64,000 nucleotides of DNA from Celeribacter sp. PS-C1 (GCF_019429625.1 NZ_JAHXRW010000002.1:124001-188000), one strand, 5' to 3'; shown: positions 1 to 8,789, numbered from the stretch's first letter. The notes: a model not told the origin generated them from the letters alone. A program made the numbers and translations.

Positions 1-1
1 C

Positions 2-979
2 GCCAACACCCCCGCTGTTGCAGACCCTGTCGCGGAGTCTAAGCCCGCAGCCGCAGCGCCGGTTGCGCCCCCCGAGGCGGCGGTGCATGGCGGGCCGAAA
101 AGCTTTCCGACCGTGACGCCGGACAAAATCCGCGCAGCTTTCGAGAGTGGGAAATACCCGTATCGTAAAAAAATGACCCGCGCCGAATATGAGCGCACCA
201 AAGTGGCGCTCCAGGCGGAGTTGCTGAAGGCGCAGCTCTGGGCGCAGAAGACCGGCGACAAATTCGTTCTGCTCTTCGAGGGCCGTGATGCGGCAGGCAA
301 AGGCGGTACGATCAAACGGTTCATGGAGCATTTGAACCCGCGTCATGCGCGTGTTGTGGCGCTCAATAAACCGACCGACGAAGAGCGCGGGCAGTGGTTC
401 TTTCAGCGCTATGTCGAGCACCTGCCGACCAGCGGCGAATTCGTGCTCTATGACCGGTCGTGGTACAACCGCGCGGGCGTCGAGCGGGTGATGGGCTTCT
501 GTAGCCCAAACGATTATCTCGAATTCATGCGTCAGACGCCGGAATTTGAACGCATGCTGACGCGTTCGGGCATTCGGCTTTATAAGTATTGGTTCTCAGT
601 GACCCAAGCCGAACAGCAACGTCGCTTTAAGGCCCGTGAAACCGATCCGCTGAAACAGTGGAAACTCTCGCCGATCGACAAGGCCTCGCTGGACAAATGG
701 GACGATTACACCGAGGCGAAAGAGGCGATGTTCTTTTATACGGACACGGCGGATGCGCCTTGGACGATCATCAAATCGAACGACAAGAAACGCGCCCGGA
801 TCGAATGCATGAAGCATTTCCTGATGACGCTCGACTACCCTGACAAAGACGAGGAGCTGATCGGGGAGCCTGATCCGCTGATCGTCGGTCACGCCGGACA
901 TGTGGTGCATAAGGCCGAACATATCCTCGGCACGGCGCTGCACCCGGAGGCACGGCGCGGCAAGAACGGCAAGGTTTAA
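2..979 (+). CDS. ppk2: Polyphosphate kinase 2 family protein (5' end outside window)
   Basis: Transfers phosphate between polyphosphate and nucleotides (PPK2 family, cytoplasmic). Counting from the in-frame GTG at 83, the Walker A motif GRDAAGKGG is at residues 67-75 and the lid/Walker B motif YDRSWYNRAGVERVMGF begins at about 123; both are diagnostic. The frame stays open from base 2 to 82 and encodes an Ala/Pro-rich stretch, so the true start probably lies upstream of the window and the gene is listed as partial. The GTG at 83 would give 298 aa, which covers the whole kinase domain, so a start there cannot be excluded. It converges on queC and is followed by a GC-rich hairpin. Confidence 0.9.
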   Translation, partial: ANTPAVADPVAESKPAAAAPVAPPEAAVHGGPKSFPTVTPDKIRAAFESGKYPYRKKMTRAEYERTKVALQAELLKAQLWAQKTGDKFVLLFEGRDAAGKGGTIKRFMEHLNPRHARVVALNKPTDEERGQWFFQRYVEHLPTSGEFVLYDRSWYNRAGVERVMGFCSPNDYLEFMRQTPEFERMLTRSGIRLYKYWFSVTQAEQQRRFKARETDPLKQWKLSPIDKASLDKWDDYTEAKEAMFFYTDTADAPWTIIKSNDKKRARIECMKHFLMTLDYPDKDEELIGEPDPLIVGHAGHVVHKAEHILGTALHPEARRGKNGKV

Positions 980-994
980 TCACATATAGCAAGG

Positions 995-1017
995 GCCCCG
1001 TCTTTGAGGCGGGGCTT
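995..1017 (+). terminator. Candidate intrinsic terminator after ppk2
   Basis: GCCCCG and CGGGGC pair across a loop of about 9 nt, followed by a short T run, 15 nt after the ppk2 stop and just before the queC stop. The T tract is weak, so termination efficiency is uncertain. Confidence 0.55.
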
Positions 1018-1031
1018 TCGCTTTGGGTATC

Positions 1032-1724
1032 TCAGGCGTTCGCGATCGCCGCTTTCCAGAACTCCGGATCATCGTACTTTGTCGGGTCCTCAATGCCCGC
1101 AAGGTGAAACGCTTCACGCCGCTCGACACAGGTGCCGCAGCGCCCGCAATGCCGCGCGCCGCCTTTGTAGCAGGACCATGTGTCGGTAAAGGGCGTGCTT
1201 GCGGCAGCCCCTGCGGTAACGATATCCGCTTTGCTCTGGTGCACGAAAGGCGTTGTCAGGCGGATGTCGGCATAGCCGTCGAGCGCGGCCTTTTGCATCG
1301 TCTCGAAGGCCTCGGTGAAGGCGGGTCGACAATCCGGATAGATGAAATGATCGCCACCATGCACGGCGGTGGCGACCGCCTCATCCCCCTCAGCTGCGGC
1401 GATCCCGAAAGCGATGGTCAACATGATGGCATTGCGATTGGGCACGACGGTGATCTTCATCGTCTCCTCGGCGTAATGCCCGTCCGGCACGTCGATGTCA
1501 TCGGTCAAAGCCGAGCCGGTCAGAGCCGCACCAATGGGGCGCATGTCGATGATCTGGTGCGGGACTTTGAGGCGCTCGGCGGCCAAGGCGGCGAACGCGA
1601 TTTCCTTGGCGTGGCGCTGGCCGTAATCGAAAGAGACGAGGCGCGACAGATCGCCGGAACTCGCCAGCAGATAGGCGAGCGATACGGAATCCAATCCGCC
1701 GGAGCAGATGACGAGGGTTTTCAT
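1032..1724 (-). CDS. queC: 7-cyano-7-deazaguanine synthase QueC
   Basis: ATP-dependent conversion of 7-carboxy-7-deazaguanine plus ammonia to preQ0, in queuosine synthesis. The PP-loop motif SGGLDS is at residues 8-13, and the C-terminal zinc ligands C185, C193, C196 and C199 (CYKG..HCGRCGTC) are all present; 230 aa is the usual length. No queD, queE or queF is adjacent. The gene sits 81 nt downstream of a co-directional 2OG oxygenase, and the gap holds a preQ1-I riboswitch whose 3' end includes the Shine-Dalgarno AAGGA, so translation is probably repressed by preQ1. Confidence 0.96.
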   Translation of the reverse strand: MKTLVICSGGLDSVSLAYLLASSGDLSRLVSFDYGQRHAKEIAFAALAAERLKVPHQIIDMRPIGAALTGSALTDDIDVPDGHYAEETMKITVVPNRNAIMLTIAFGIAAAEGDEAVATAVHGGDHFIYPDCRPAFTEAFETMQKAALDGYADIRLTTPFVHQSKADIVTAGAAASTPFTDTWSCYKGGARHCGRCGTCVERREAFHLAGIEDPTKYDDPEFWKAAIANA

Positions 1725-1730
1725 GTGGCT

Positions 1731-1766
1731 GTCCTTGTTTTGTAACCGGGTAGGCTGCGACCGGTG
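1731..1766 (-). promoter_or_regulatory. preQ1-I riboswitch (type II) before queC
   Basis: On the minus strand a P1 stem (ACCGG with CCGGT) encloses the loop TCGCAGCCTAC. An A-rich tail TACAAAACAAGG follows and folds back in the known H-type pseudoknot. The order GGUCGCAG, ACCC, GUUA, CAAAACAAGG is nearly the same as the well-studied Thermoanaerobacter tengcongensis preQ1 aptamer. The final AAGGA is the queC Shine-Dalgarno, 7 nt before the ATG, which implies translational control. The downstream gene belongs to the ligand's own pathway. Confidence 0.93.
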
Positions 1767-1805
1767 GTCCTGTTTTGCGTCTTGAAGGACCTTGAGGCAA
1801 GGGGA

Positions 1806-2750
1806 TTAGCCGTTGGCGGCAGCGAATTTGCTCATCAGATAGGGGCCTGAGGTCACCGTCTCGGAGGTCGGTCCCGAGAGCGGTTTGACCTCCGCATGCC
1901 AGTTCGGCTGATGGAAATAGGCAATCGACATGCGCCGCCGCGTGGCCCAGTTGGGCGGCGTGACAACACGGTGCAGCGTCGAGGTCCAGCGCCCACCGGT
2001 CCAAAGAGTCATCAGATCGCCGATGTTGATCACGAAGGCGTCGTCAATCGGCGGCACACCTTTCCACTCCTTTTCGGGCGTCAAAATCTCAAGGCCCTCA
2101 GAGCCGGGTTCCGGCAAGAGGATCGTCAACGAGCCATAGTCGGTATGGGCGCCTGCGCGGAGCTGTTTTTCCTCGGGCGCCTTGTCTTGTGCCGGGTAAT
2201 TTAGCGCCCGCATGCCGGAGATTGGCGTGGTGATATAGGGCGCAAAATGATCTGCGGGCAGGTTCAACGCCACGGCGAAGACCTCCATGATCCGCGCGGC
2301 CAAGGCCTCCATCTCGGCGTAATAGCTGCGCCAAGCCTCTTTGAAACCGGGCAGAGCCGGGAAGGGGGTCGGCGCGTAGCAAAAGGCCAAAGCGTCCGGG
2401 TCTGTTTCGCCCGGTGGGATGGCGGCGGGGCCACCGTTAAAGCTTTCTTTGAGATCGGGCGGCGTGTCTTCGCCGCGCGATTTTGCCAAGGCCTCGGTGC
2501 CCGGGCCGAGATAGCCGTATGGGCCGCCGGGGGGCGGGGCGACGGCGTGTTTCTCTTCAGGAGATTGTTCGAAAAAGGCGCGGGCCTGCGACCAGAGCGC
2601 GTCGATCACCTCTTGTGGGACGCCGTGGCCGGTGACGGCCAGAAATCCAGTTTCCCGGCAGATGCGATCCACCTCGGCGCCGATCTGGGCGCGCCCGTCG
2701 GCGTCTGCGGCTTGGAAGGCGGAGAGATCGAGAAGTGGAAAATCAGTCAT
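1806..2750 (-). CDS. Isopenicillin N synthase-like 2OG-Fe(II) oxygenase
   Basis: Cytosolic non-heme iron dioxygenase of the isopenicillin-N-synthase/gibberellin-oxidase family. An N-terminal DIOX_N-like domain is followed by the jelly-roll core with iron ligands H202, D204 (HTDYGSLTILL) and H260, and an R-x-S 2-oxoglutarate clamp (RMS, about 273-275). The length of 314 aa is normal. The substrate is unknown; bacterial members act on amino acids, nucleobases and small metabolites. It lies upstream of queC on the same strand, but the riboswitch between them suggests separate control. It is divergent from the GNAT gene across 179 nt. Confidence 0.88.
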   Translation of the reverse strand: MTDFPLLDLSAFQAADADGRAQIGAEVDRICRETGFLAVTGHGVPQEVIDALWSQARAFFEQSPEEKHAVAPPPGGPYGYLGPGTEALAKSRGEDTPPDLKESFNGGPAAIPPGETDPDALAFCYAPTPFPALPGFKEAWRSYYAEMEALAARIMEVFAVALNLPADHFAPYITTPISGMRALNYPAQDKAPEEKQLRAGAHTDYGSLTILLPEPGSEGLEILTPEKEWKGVPPIDDAFVINIGDLMTLWTGGRWTSTLHRVVTPPNWATRRRMSIAYFHQPNWHAEVKPLSGPTSETVTSGPYLMSKFAAANG

Positions 2751-2929
2751 GTGCAGGTCTTTCTGTTGGGCTTGAGCCGATCTGAAAACCCGAGGCTCCG
2801 ACTGTCAATCGGCTCTTGGGACTGTCTCGCGCACAGGGCCATTGCACGGGGGAGACGCGCGGGCGCAGGCCCTATAAATGAGCAGCCCTGGCCCCAAGAT
2901 GTGGTCTTGCGATTGGCGCAGGGGCATGG

Positions 2930-3406
2930 ATGAGTGAGCGCATGATTGAGGATAAGAACGTTATCTTGCGCAGGGCGGACCACTTAGACACCGAAGCAAT
3001 CACCGCTCTGGTGCGCGCAGCTTTCGGGCAATACACGCCACTGATCGGCAAACCGCCTGCGCCGGCGCTCTATGACTATGCCGCGTTGATCGAGACGGGG
3101 CGGGTGCGTGTGGCCGTCTGCGGCGTGCAGATCGTCGGTGTGATCTACACCTATCCGGAACAGGACGGCGGCGTGATGCTTGATGTGTTGGCGGTTTCGG
3201 AGGCTGCGCGGGGGCGGGGGATTGCCATGCGGCTGATTTTGGAGGCCGAAGCACGCGCGCGACGAGACGGCGCCTCGCTCATGCGGGTCTATACGAATGC
3301 AGTGATGGCGGGGCCTCAACGGCTCTACCCGAAGCTCGGTTACACGGAGACCCACCGCGGCGAAAGCGATGGCTACCAGCGCATTCATTACGAGAAACGA
3401 CTTTAG
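2930..3406 (+). CDS. GNAT family N-acetyltransferase
   Basis: Acyl-CoA-dependent N-acetyltransferase, 158 aa. The acetyl-CoA signature R-G-R-G-I-A lies in LAVSEAARGRGIAMRLI (about residues 88-104), followed by the usual RVYTNAVMAGPQRLYPKLGY block. Acceptor substrate unknown. The start ATG at 2930 is chosen over the ATG four codons later because it gives the full beta-1 region. Its stop lies 5 nt from the stop of the convergent DUF983 gene. Confidence 0.85.
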   Translation: MSERMIEDKNVILRRADHLDTEAITALVRAAFGQYTPLIGKPPAPALYDYAALIETGRVRVAVCGVQIVGVIYTYPEQDGGVMLDVLAVSEAARGRGIAMRLILEAEARARRDGASLMRVYTNAVMAGPQRLYPKLGYTETHRGESDGYQRIHYEKRL

Positions 3407-3411
3407 CGCCA

Positions 3412-3858
3412 CTAATTCCTGTCGTCGCCGCCAAAGCCATGCATGCGCTTCGCCCATTGAAAGGCGACGATCATGCCTTTGAAACGCGGCAAAAGGTAAA
3501 GCGAGAGCAACACCGTGCCCGTGGCGAAAATCGCGATCAATGTCAGAGGGTCGGGGCGGAATTCGATAAAGACCCAGCCCAAAAGCGGTGCCATCAGATG
3601 GCCGACGATCAGAATGGTCAGATAGGCCGGGCCATCGTCCGCGCGGTGGTGATGTAAATCCTCACCGCAGACAGGACATTCGTCACGCACCTTGAGATAG
3701 CTTTTCAGCATCGGCCCCCCGCCACAGGCCGGGCAACGGCGCTTCCATCCTCTCAGCAAGGCCGGGCGCAGCTCACGCTCCCCATCCGCAGGGGTGCGAA
3801 GGGAGGGGGCGGGCTCCTTGGGCGAGTAGGTGGGGGAATGGCTCTGTGTGTCTGTCAT
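3412..3858 (-). CDS. DUF983 family membrane protein
   Basis: A 148-aa protein with two zinc-ribbon-like CxxC pairs (RRCPACGGG and ECPVCGEDL) ahead of two hydrophobic helices (about residues 75-95 and 100-120), the layout of DUF983. Function unknown; members are inner-membrane proteins of alphaproteobacteria. A longer frame exists upstream, but the ATG at 3858 follows AAAGAGG at a 10-nt spacing and gives the family-typical N-terminus. Its promoter region is shared with the divergent EF-hand operon. Confidence 0.82.
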   Translation of the reverse strand: MTDTQSHSPTYSPKEPAPSLRTPADGERELRPALLRGWKRRCPACGGGPMLKSYLKVRDECPVCGEDLHHHRADDGPAYLTILIVGHLMAPLLGWVFIEFRPDPLTLIAIFATGTVLLSLYLLPRFKGMIVAFQWAKRMHGFGGDDRN

Positions 3859-4135
3859 ATGCGGCGCGCCTCTTTCGTGCGGAGATGGGCGTATTACGAA
3901 TTGTCCTTTTTGTATGGGGCGCAAATTGTCCTTGCGGCGCGATGTCGCGCAGCAGCCCGCCCGGTCAGGCGTCTCCTCCTCCTTCGGACACCATGGCCAA
4001 GGATCACGGCGCTGTGAAGGAAATTCTTTTCTGAGGTGCGACGGAAAGCGCGATCTGGCCCGTTTACAGAGTATCGAAAGCGCGGAGGAGGGGCCACACA
4101 ACGCCGCGCCAAACAGACCTGAAAGAGGTAAGACC

Positions 4136-4891
4136 ATGAAACGTAAAACTCTGATCTCCGCTGTCGCTCTTGTCGCGGTTCTGGGAGGCACTTTGGGCGC
4201 CTATGCCGCAGGCTATGGATCGCAGGGCTGGGGGCCGCAAGATCGCGGCATGAGAGGCCAGATGCAACAGATGGGCGGCAACATGTCGCCGTTTGGGCCG
4301 AATTTTGATTTTGCGACGGTAGACGCCGATGAGGACGGCAAGATCACCCAAGAGGAGATTGACGCCTTCCGCGCCGCGCAATTTGCTGAAGTCGATGCCA
4401 ATGGCGACGGCACGGTCGATGCAGACGAGTTGTTCGCGCATCAAGAAGCCCAGCGGGTTGCTCGAATGCAGGCCCGCGCAGCATCGATGATCGAGAACCG
4501 TGACAGCGATGGCGACGGCCTTTTGAGTGCCGAAGAGATGCAAGGGCCGCGGGCCGGGACCATGTTTAACCGCTTGGACCGCGACGGCGACGGTGCTGTG
4601 AGCGAAGAAGAGCTGAGCATGATCAAACGTCAGGCGCAGACGCGCATGGAAGGCCGTCCGGGTATGCAGCAAGGGCAAAAATACGCCCGCATGGGGGGGC
4701 ACCATGGCCAATATCGCGGCCAGATGATGCAGGGTTCTAATGATGGTTGCATGATGATGCCGGGTCAGATGCGCGGACAGATGCAAGGCCAGGGTATGGG
4801 GCAAGGCATGGGCTACGGTCCGATGTACGGCCAGCAAGCGCCCGCTCAACAAGCCCCGTCTACGGATGCTCCGGCGACGGACGGCAACTGA
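4136..4891 (+). CDS. Secreted EF-hand protein, first gene of an ECF sigma operon
   Basis: A 251-aa exported protein. A signal peptide (residues 1-25, MKRKTLISAVALV...YAA) precedes four canonical EF-hand loops at residues 63-74, 87-98, 123-134 and 148-159, each of the DxDxDG type. The C-terminal third is rich in Met, Gln, Gly and His, suggesting metal contact. The start at 4136 follows GAAAGAGG and begins the signal peptide; the frame is open further upstream but looks non-coding. It precedes an ECF sigma gene, an anti-sigma-like gene and a metal-sensor-like gene in tandem, so it is probably a periplasmic Ca2+ or metal-binding partner of that system. Exact role unknown. Confidence 0.85.
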   Translation: MKRKTLISAVALVAVLGGTLGAYAAGYGSQGWGPQDRGMRGQMQQMGGNMSPFGPNFDFATVDADEDGKITQEEIDAFRAAQFAEVDANGDGTVDADELFAHQEAQRVARMQARAASMIENRDSDGDGLLSAEEMQGPRAGTMFNRLDRDGDGAVSEEELSMIKRQAQTRMEGRPGMQQGQKYARMGGHHGQYRGQMMQGSNDGCMMMPGQMRGQMQGQGMGQGMGYGPMYGQQAPAQQAPSTDAPATDGN

Positions 4892-4940
4892 GCCTGAGAC
4901 CGGTCGGGGGCACTTATGCCCCTGACCTTCAACTCAGGAC

Positions 4941-5573
4941 GTGATGGACCTGCCTGCTCGAGTGCGATACGCAGACCCGGTAATGACCATGCCTTTTGAC
5001 GCCCTTAATGACGTGTCTGATGAAGCTTTGCTGATTTCCTTCGGCAATGGCGACAGGGAGGCTGCCCGCGCTCTTACGATGCGTCTGACGCCAAAGGTGC
5101 TAGGTTATTCCGCGCGGCTTCTTAGGGATCGGGCGGAGGCCGAAGACGTGGCCCAGGAGGCCATGCTCAGGCTCTGGAAGATTGCGCCTGAGTGGCGTCA
5201 GGGTGAAGCGCAGGTCAGCACATGGCTCTACCGCGTGGTGACCAACCTCTGCACCGATAGGTTGCGCAAAAAACGCGGGAAGGGGCTCGACGAGATCGCC
5301 GAGCCGGAAGACGAACGGCCCTCTCAGGACGCGGTGCTGATGCAGCGTCAGAGGGTGGATGCTTTGCAGGCGGCGCTGGACACTTTGCCAGACCGTCAGC
5401 GCGAGGCCGTGGTGCTGCGCCACATCGAAGGCTTGGGCAATCCCGAGATTGCCGAGGTTCTGGACATCAGCGTCGAGGCGGTGGAAAGCCTGACCGCCCG
5501 AGGCAAACGGGCGCTGGCCAAGGCTCTGGCCTCCCAGCGCGAGATATTGGGGTTCGAAAGTGACGGATCGTAA
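4941..5573 (+). CDS. ECF-family RNA polymerase sigma factor
   Basis: Group IV sigma-70 factor. Region 2 ([19 protein letters not shown], then [19 protein letters not shown]) and region 4 ([22 protein letters not shown]) are both complete, with no region 3. The start is uncertain: GTG 4941 or ATG 4944 follow AGGA closely, while ATG 4983 and 4989 would trim 14-16 residues. The gene overlaps the next one by 14 nt, typical of sigma/anti-sigma pairs, so it likely directs an extracytoplasmic response sensed by the downstream membrane proteins. Its target promoters are unknown. Confidence 0.9.
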   Translation: MMDLPARVRYADPVMTMPFDALNDVSDEALLISFGNGDREAARALTMRLTPKVLGYSARLLRDRAEAEDVAQEAMLRLWKIAPEWRQGEAQVSTWLYRVVTNLCTDRLRKKRGKGLDEIAEPEDERPSQDAVLMQRQRVDALQAALDTLPDRQREAVVLRHIEGLGNPEIAEVLDISVEAVESLTARGKRALAKALASQREILGFESDGS

Positions 5574-6018
5574 CGACAAACGGATGACAGAGCTGACAGA
5601 CAGTTCGCTGGACGCGCTTTTTGCTCAGGCGCGGGATGCGGCGCCTTTGCCGTCTGGCGATCTCATGGCGCGGGTTCTGGCCGACGCCGAAGGCGTGATC
5701 GCGACCCGCGAGGCTGAAGAGATTGCCCGGATCAAAGACCGACAGCCCAAACAGCGTCATCCGGTCCTCGCGGCCATGGTTGCCGCGCTGGGCGGTTGGC
5801 GGGCAGTTGCGGGCTTGGCGACAGCGGGTGTCGCAGGTCTGGCTATTGGACTCGGCGCGCCGATGACCGTCACCACGCTTGCGACCGGCGGTTATGCGGA
5901 CAGTGACGCGAGCTACGAGACGACGAGCTATGAAGCCACGAGTTATGACGCTGGCGAGAGCGGTTATGCGCTCGACGATCTGGTGCCGAGCTTTTACGAT
6001 CTGGCGTCTGAGGGGTAA
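5560..6018 (+). CDS. Anti-sigma-factor-like single-pass membrane protein
   Basis: A 152-aa protein: a cytosolic N-terminal segment of about 70 residues (LDALFAQARDAAPLPSGDLMARVL), one transmembrane helix (about residues 83-103), and a short acidic Ser/Tyr-rich outer segment (ETTSYEATSYDAGES). It overlaps the ECF sigma gene at its start and lies 3 nt before the metal-sensor-like gene. Position and topology suggest an anti-sigma factor, but no zinc-binding HxxxCxxC motif is present. The GTG at 5560 gives the overlap; ATG 5584 is an alternative. Confidence 0.72.
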   Translation: MTDRNDKRMTELTDSSLDALFAQARDAAPLPSGDLMARVLADAEGVIATREAEEIARIKDRQPKQRHPVLAAMVAALGGWRAVAGLATAGVAGLAIGLGAPMTVTTLATGGYADSDASYETTSYEATSYDAGESGYALDDLVPSFYDLASEG

Positions 6019-6021
6019 TCC

Positions 6022-6624
6022 ATGAGCGATAAAATGACACAACCCGGCCCGTCTGGAAATGCCACCAAGAACAAGGGCATCCGCTGGAGCCGCATCGTGC
6101 TCGTGGGGTCTCTGGCGCTGAATATTGCGGTGTTTGGCATCGTTGGCGGCGCTTTGTTGCGCTGGGACGCAGGCATGGACCGGGCCAAGGCGCTTCAGGC
6201 GCGGGATTTCGGGTTCGGGCCTTTCGTAGGTGCCTTTGACACGCAGGAACGCCGGGCTTTGGGGCGCGCGTTCAGCCGGTCCGCTGGCGACCCGAAGGCG
6301 GCGCGAAGCCAAGTGCGCGAGATGTTTGAAACTATGGTGACAACGCTCAAGACCGAACCTTTCGACGCGGAGGCTTTTGAGACGCTGCTGTTGCGCCAGC
6401 AAAAGAATTTCTCTGATCGCCAAGAAATCGGCGCGCGATTGGTGGTTGATCAGATCGAAGCGATGAGTGCCGAAAAGCGTATGGCCTATGCGGACCGTCT
6501 GGTCGAGGCGCTCAAACGTCCCCCGCAACGTCCGGGGATGCGCGACGGTGGCCCGAAAGGACCGCACGGAGACGGGCGCGGTGATGGCTATCAAGGTGGG
6601 GTGCGACCACAAGACAACCAGTGA
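6022..6624 (+). CDS. Periplasmic heavy-metal sensor/resistance-like protein
   Basis: A 200-aa protein with a basic N-terminus, one transmembrane anchor (about residues 23-47, VGSLALNIAVFGIVGGALL) and a helical periplasmic domain (F..LLLRQQKNFSDRQEIGARLV...MSAEKRMAYADRL) like the CnrX/ZraP/Spy-type metal-resistance family. The C-terminus is rich in Gly, Pro and Asp. It is the last gene of the EF-hand/ECF operon, so it is probably the metal- or stress-sensing subunit that controls release of the sigma factor. Confidence 0.75.
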   Translation: MSDKMTQPGPSGNATKNKGIRWSRIVLVGSLALNIAVFGIVGGALLRWDAGMDRAKALQARDFGFGPFVGAFDTQERRALGRAFSRSAGDPKAARSQVREMFETMVTTLKTEPFDAEAFETLLLRQQKNFSDRQEIGARLVVDQIEAMSAEKRMAYADRLVEALKRPPQRPGMRDGGPKGPHGDGRGDGYQGGVRPQDNQ

Positions 6625-6644
6625 GGTGTCGAGGGGGAAGTGCC

Positions 6645-7142
6645 TTAAGGGCGAGGTGAGGCCGCGAGAAAGCGCGAGCAGGTCACGTCATTCAGGCCCT
6701 CAAGGATTGATCCGTCTGAGGAAATAGCGGAACTGACTTTGCCCGGTCCGAAGATGCTTCGAGACCAATCGACAAGCGCCGTAACGCTTACAGATGTGCC
6801 GAGTGACAAATGTTGTCCGGGGGAGGTGCCGGGGCCGCGGTAATAGAACTCCGGATGCGCGCGTTGCAGTTCTGGGTCCTCTTCATAGGCGCAGATGCTG
6901 TCGAACCGCATTCCGGCGACGTTCAGCCCGCCTAGCAAAGTCCAACAGCTCAAACTGTCATAGCCGATATTGTCCTCCGGGATGATTTTCTTGGCCTCGG
7001 TCAACTCTGTCAGGATTTCGAGAGACATGGGCGACACCTCGCAGGACAATTCCTCAAGGATCTCGCGTTCCAGTGGCGAGAGCGCGACGCTGGCGGTTGG
7101 AAAGATCGTCGCCAGAAGGAGAGCCGTGAAACCTTTTTTCAT
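6645..7142 (-). CDS. Secreted hypothetical protein
   Basis: A 165-aa protein of unknown function. An N-terminal signal peptide (MKKGFTALLLATIFPTASVA) is followed by a soluble domain with three cysteines that could form disulfides. The ATG at 7142 is preferred over an in-frame GTG ten codons earlier because it starts the signal peptide exactly. It lies between the ECF operon (convergent) and pleD (same strand, 76 nt away). Confidence 0.6.
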   Translation of the reverse strand: MKKGFTALLLATIFPTASVALSPLEREILEELSCEVSPMSLEILTELTEAKKIIPEDNIGYDSLSCWTLLGGLNVAGMRFDSICAYEEDPELQRAHPEFYYRGPGTSPGQHLSLGTSVSVTALVDWSRSIFGPGKVSSAISSDGSILEGLNDVTCSRFLAASPRP

Positions 7143-7218
7143 GAGAGATGCGCTGACCTTTGGAAGTGACACATCTTGAATGGACCATGATCGCTTGCGG
7201 GGTGCAAGGGGCGGGGGC

Positions 7219-8595
7219 TCAGGCCGCGTGAGAGCCCAAAGTCACCTGATTGCGCCCCTCTGCCTTGGCGGCATAAAGCGCGCGGTCGGCGATCTCCAGT
7301 AGCGTGTCGATGTCATGGGATTCCGTGCCACCCATGGCCAGCCCGATGGAGGCGGACACCGTCACTGGCGTGCCATCAGCTGCAATCGCTGAGGGGCGGG
7401 CACAGATCGCCGTGCGCAGCCGTTCCGCCACCGCGCGGGCCTCCATCAGCGTTGTCATCGGCATGCAGACCAGAAATTCCTCGCCACCAAATCGCGCCAG
7501 CAAATCCATGCCGCGCAAACTGTCGTTCAACCGGTTCGCCACGTCGATCAGAACCGCATCGCCGGTTGCATGGCCGTAGGTGTCGTTGACCGATTTGAAC
7601 TTGTCGATGTCCAGAAGCATCACTGCGAAATGCTGGTGATTCTCGCGCGCGTCGCGGGCGAGCTTCTCCAGATGCGGCATGGCGTAATGGCGATTGAAGA
7701 GCCCGGTCAGCTTATCTCGGGTGGCCAGACGCAGCCCCTCGTCGAGGGTCAATTTCAACAGATCGGCCTCTTTCTTGCGGCGCATCTGGGTGCGTAGGCG
7801 CAGGGCCATTTCCTCCGGATCGGCGCCGCGAGTAATAAGGTCGTTTGCGCCGAGATCAAGCGCCATGAGTGCCTCGCGACGGTCCTGCGGACCATGCACG
7901 ACCACGATGCCCGCGCTGCGCGTCGTCTCGCGCGCCCGCAGATCGGAGATCAGCCGCAAACCCTCGCTCGATCCACCGGCCTGCGCGGAAATCACGTACA
8001 GGTCGGCTACCTTGCCGTAATAAATCGATTCTAGCAGATGATCGGCGCGTTCGATGGTAATCTCGTCATGCACCATCCCCTTCAAACCTGCGCGCCAGCT
8101 CATCGCTTCCTCAGACGTGGAGCCGATGAGAGCGATTTTGCCGGGGCTCGCGTAATGGCTGGCCGCTTCGGAGAACCCGAGCGCATGTGCGGTCTCATTG
8201 CGGCGGCGCAGTTCTTCTGATGTGGCGGAGGCACGCATCAGGGCGCGAACCCGCGCGGTCAGGGTCAATTCGTCGAGCGGTTTCGAGAGGAATTCATCGG
8301 CGCCCGCCTTGAGAGCCGCAATCTTGGCCTCGGGCTTTTGAGCGGGCGTAATGATGGCGATGGGAATATGCGCGGTTACAGGATCGGCCTTGAGTGCAGC
8401 GCAGGCATCATAGCCGGTCATATCGCCAAGATCCCCGTCGAGGATGATAAGATTGGGCCGCGTCTCGCGCGCAATTTTGAGCGCCTCCTGACCCGTCCGA
8501 GCCTGTGTCACATCGTAGAAGGCCGAAGAGAGTTTGACCTTTAGTATGATCCGATTGGTCGGCACATTGTCAGCGATGAGAATTCTGCCTGCCAT
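7219..8595 (-). CDS. pleD: PleD-type diguanylate cyclase response regulator (REC-REC-GGDEF)
   Basis: Makes c-di-GMP from two GTP when phosphorylated; in alphaproteobacteria it controls polar development and motility. There are two receiver domains (about 1-125 and 150-275) and a GGDEF domain (about 290-455) with active site GGEEF and the inhibitory I-site RGMD exactly five residues upstream. REC1 keeps the aspartate (LDGDLG) and the switch lysine (LSKP), but the acidic pair at the pocket reads A-D-N rather than D-D. REC2 is degenerate, as in other PleD proteins. No divK is adjacent; the neighbours are a secreted hypothetical and, divergently, DUF3572. Confidence 0.93.
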   Translation of the reverse strand: MAGRILIADNVPTNRIILKVKLSSAFYDVTQARTGQEALKIARETRPNLIILDGDLGDMTGYDACAALKADPVTAHIPIAIITPAQKPEAKIAALKAGADEFLSKPLDELTLTARVRALMRASATSEELRRRNETAHALGFSEAASHYASPGKIALIGSTSEEAMSWRAGLKGMVHDEITIERADHLLESIYYGKVADLYVISAQAGGSSEGLRLISDLRARETTRSAGIVVVHGPQDRREALMALDLGANDLITRGADPEEMALRLRTQMRRKKEADLLKLTLDEGLRLATRDKLTGLFNRHYAMPHLEKLARDARENHQHFAVMLLDIDKFKSVNDTYGHATGDAVLIDVANRLNDSLRGMDLLARFGGEEFLVCMPMTTLMEARAVAERLRTAICARPSAIAADGTPVTVSASIGLAMGGTESHDIDTLLEIADRALYAAKAEGRNQVTLGSHAA

Positions 8596-8789
8596 ATCTG
8601 CTGCGCGTCCTTTGTAACGGGTCTATAGGTCCGGGTGCGGGTGACGCATCCTGTGTTTGAGGTGTCCGTCTTGCCTCATCACTTTGTCTGATTTGATGCG
8701 GTGTGTTGTGTTTCTGCTGTTGCGTATGGTTAAGAATGTCGGTGACAAAGGTTAAGAAACCGTTTCCAAAGCCCAGAGGTTATCCACAG

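Noticed and set aside
1023-1745. Long open frame antisense to queC
   Set aside because: Shadow frame of a GC-rich gene; the queC motifs on the other strand are complete.
4064-4852. His/Leu-rich antisense frame over the EF-hand gene
   Set aside because: Complement of the Met/Gln/Gly repeats in the EF-hand protein; not a real gene.
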